Shown here piece by piece: positions 63,225 to 64,000 of a stretch of DNA of 64,000 nt (the first letter of the stretch is position 1; each line of letters opens with the position of its first letter). Under the pieces are notes generated by a model that saw only the letters and a list, made by a program, of their open reading frames with translations, ran no database searches and was not told the DNA's origin. A program made the position numbers and the translations under genes. The DNA is from Nocardiopsis sp. TSRI0078 (GTDB lineage: Bacteria > Actinomycetota > Actinomycetes > Streptosporangiales > Streptosporangiaceae): positions 186,001 to 250,000 of the forward strand of contig NZ_LWLB01000023.1 in assembly GCF_001905145.1 (NCBI RefSeq), given 5' to 3'.

Positions 63225-63670
63225 TAGGAACAGGGCCCGATCGTGTTCTCCGCTGAGGGTGAGCAGTTTTCCAGCTGGTCGATGGCCAGGACTGTGCGGC
63301 GGGTTCCGCTGTTCTCGTGACGGGTCTTGCGCGACAGGGTGAGGAGTTCGCCGCTGTCGCGCCGGATGTGGCGGGCACAGGCGGTCGGCCTGCGCGTGGT
63401 CGGTGGCCGCGGCCAGGGCTTTGGTCAGGGCCCGAAGGAGTCGGTGCCGACGCCGTTGAGGCGGCGCATGGCCTCGGTGGCCTGGGCGGCGCGGCTGAAG
63501 AAGACGGCGGCCTGCTCCAACAGTCGCATCGGCAGGGGCGTCTGACGCCCGTCGGCGGCGAAATCGGTGACCACTCCAGCAGGTCGGCGGCGAGCACGAG
63601 GAGCAGTTGGAGCAGCAGGGCGAGTCGTTGGCGTCGCCGCGCGTCGTCTCCGAGGGACCACGTGTTCTGG
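63225..63670 (-). pseudogene. Decayed gene with several frameshifts
   Basis: On the minus strand the reading jumps between frames: TWSLGDDARRRQRLALLLQL with VLAADLLEW; then DFAADGRQTPLPMRLLEQAA with FFSRAAQATEAMRRLNGVGT; then RALTKALAAATDHAQAD; then RHIRRDSGELLTLSRKTRHE with RRTVLAIDQLENC. Together they form one plausible helical protein broken by about three frameshifts. No family is recognised. A 35-codon frame (63703-63810, minus) just upstream, ending GQRVYLDRPSP, may be another piece. Confidence 0.5.
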
Positions 63671-63956
63671 AGGTTCGCGGAGCTCCCGTGCCCTTGGTGG
63701 GCCTATGGTGACGGGCGGTCGAGGTAAACCCGTTGGCCCCTTCCGGCCATCCGCAATCCCTTGTTCTGAAGGATTTCTCGCATCCGGCAGGAGTGCGGAA
63801 GTTGTAGCATTCGGCACGGTGTCACCCCCTGGAAGCGCGGTTGCTCCTCCTTGTGTCGCGTCAGGGCGTACTCGTTGCCTCCTTCGTCAGCCGAGGTTCT
63901 TCCGGACAGTGGAGTCCGGTCTGCTCTCTACCGCCCCTTCTTTCCGAAAAGGTCCC

Positions 63957-64000
63957 ATGCACGAAAACAAGGCCGCAGAACTCCGCAGGAGTCGGGCGGA
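63957..64000 (+). CDS. Possible start of a gene running off the window
   Basis: An ATG at 63957 preceded by AAGG opens a frame reading MHENKAAELRRSRA up to the window end. Only 14 residues are visible, so nothing can be said of its function. Confidence 0.35.
   Translation, partial: MHENKAAELRRSRA

Overview
The window is very GC-rich, with strong third-position G/C bias, frequent GTG/TTG starts, many 1-17 bp gene overlaps and GGAGG-type ribosome binding sites. The gene families (SARP regulator, DUF5685, DUF6199-like, lactococcin-972-like bacteriocin, HxlR, actinobacterial type II Wadjet) point to a filamentous or soil actinobacterium, most likely of the Nocardiopsis/Streptosporangiales type; that taxonomic call is inference. 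No rRNA, tRNA or CRISPR array was seen. Most of the segment looks like accessory chromosome: many short convergent or divergent transcription units, defence and repair cassettes, and several decayed genes.

Layout. 1-3.8 kb: two envelope proteins with propeller-like extracytoplasmic parts. 4.4-6.3 kb: a two-gene RNA repair operon (RNA ligase plus HD-phosphoesterase/polynucleotide kinase). 6.6-11.0 kb: a SARP/AfsR-type regulator divergent from a DHA2 drug exporter, with three 11-bp-phased direct repeats between them. 11.5-14.5 kb: membrane proteins, including a DUF6199-like protein and a detached C-terminal copy of it. 14.5-19.7 kb: mannose-6-phosphate isomerase translationally coupled to a stress-type SDR, an unknown protein, a GNAT acetyltransferase and a lipoprotein. 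19.9-23.6 kb: a cysteine-cluster, nuclease-fold-like protein tail-to-tail with an ABC transporter. 24.0-26.9 kb: histidine phosphatase, unknown protein, SDR. 26.9-29.6 kb: a VanY-like D,D-carboxypeptidase divergent from an OmpR/histidine-kinase pair.

29.7-37.1 kb: a type II Wadjet operon jetA-jetB-jetC with no jetD. 37.2-40.4 kb: two tandem GltS-type sodium/glutamate symporter paralogues. 40.7-42.2 kb: DoxX-like protein behind a palindromic operator, then a metallophosphoesterase. 42.4-47.0 kb: a lactococcin-972-like bacteriocin and its DUF1430 membrane partner, without the usual ABC ATPase, followed by idi; the block is bracketed by two copies of an imperfect 30-bp direct repeat. 47.1-55.7 kb: a PEP mutase/isocitrate lyase-like enzyme, DUF5685 protein with an extreme cysteine tail, a frameshifted small gene, SUKH protein, WD40 propeller, SWIM protein, a truncated cysteine synthase and a DUF429 protein.

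55.9-64.0 kb: a small HhH protein, a secreted GH51 arabinofuranosidase behind a perfect LacI-type palindrome, a Cys-rich two-gene operon (the second gene being the intact paralogue of the frameshifted one), a quinone-oxidoreductase-like SDR divergent from its likely HxlR regulator, and an HNH endonuclease with a PUA/EVE-like front domain, ending in a frameshift-riddled gene remnant.

Functionally the strongest themes are conflict and stress: RNA repair, plasmid defence (Wadjet), modified-DNA restriction (HNH), bacteriocin production, cell-wall remodelling (VanY/two-component) and electrophile stress (HxlR/QOR).
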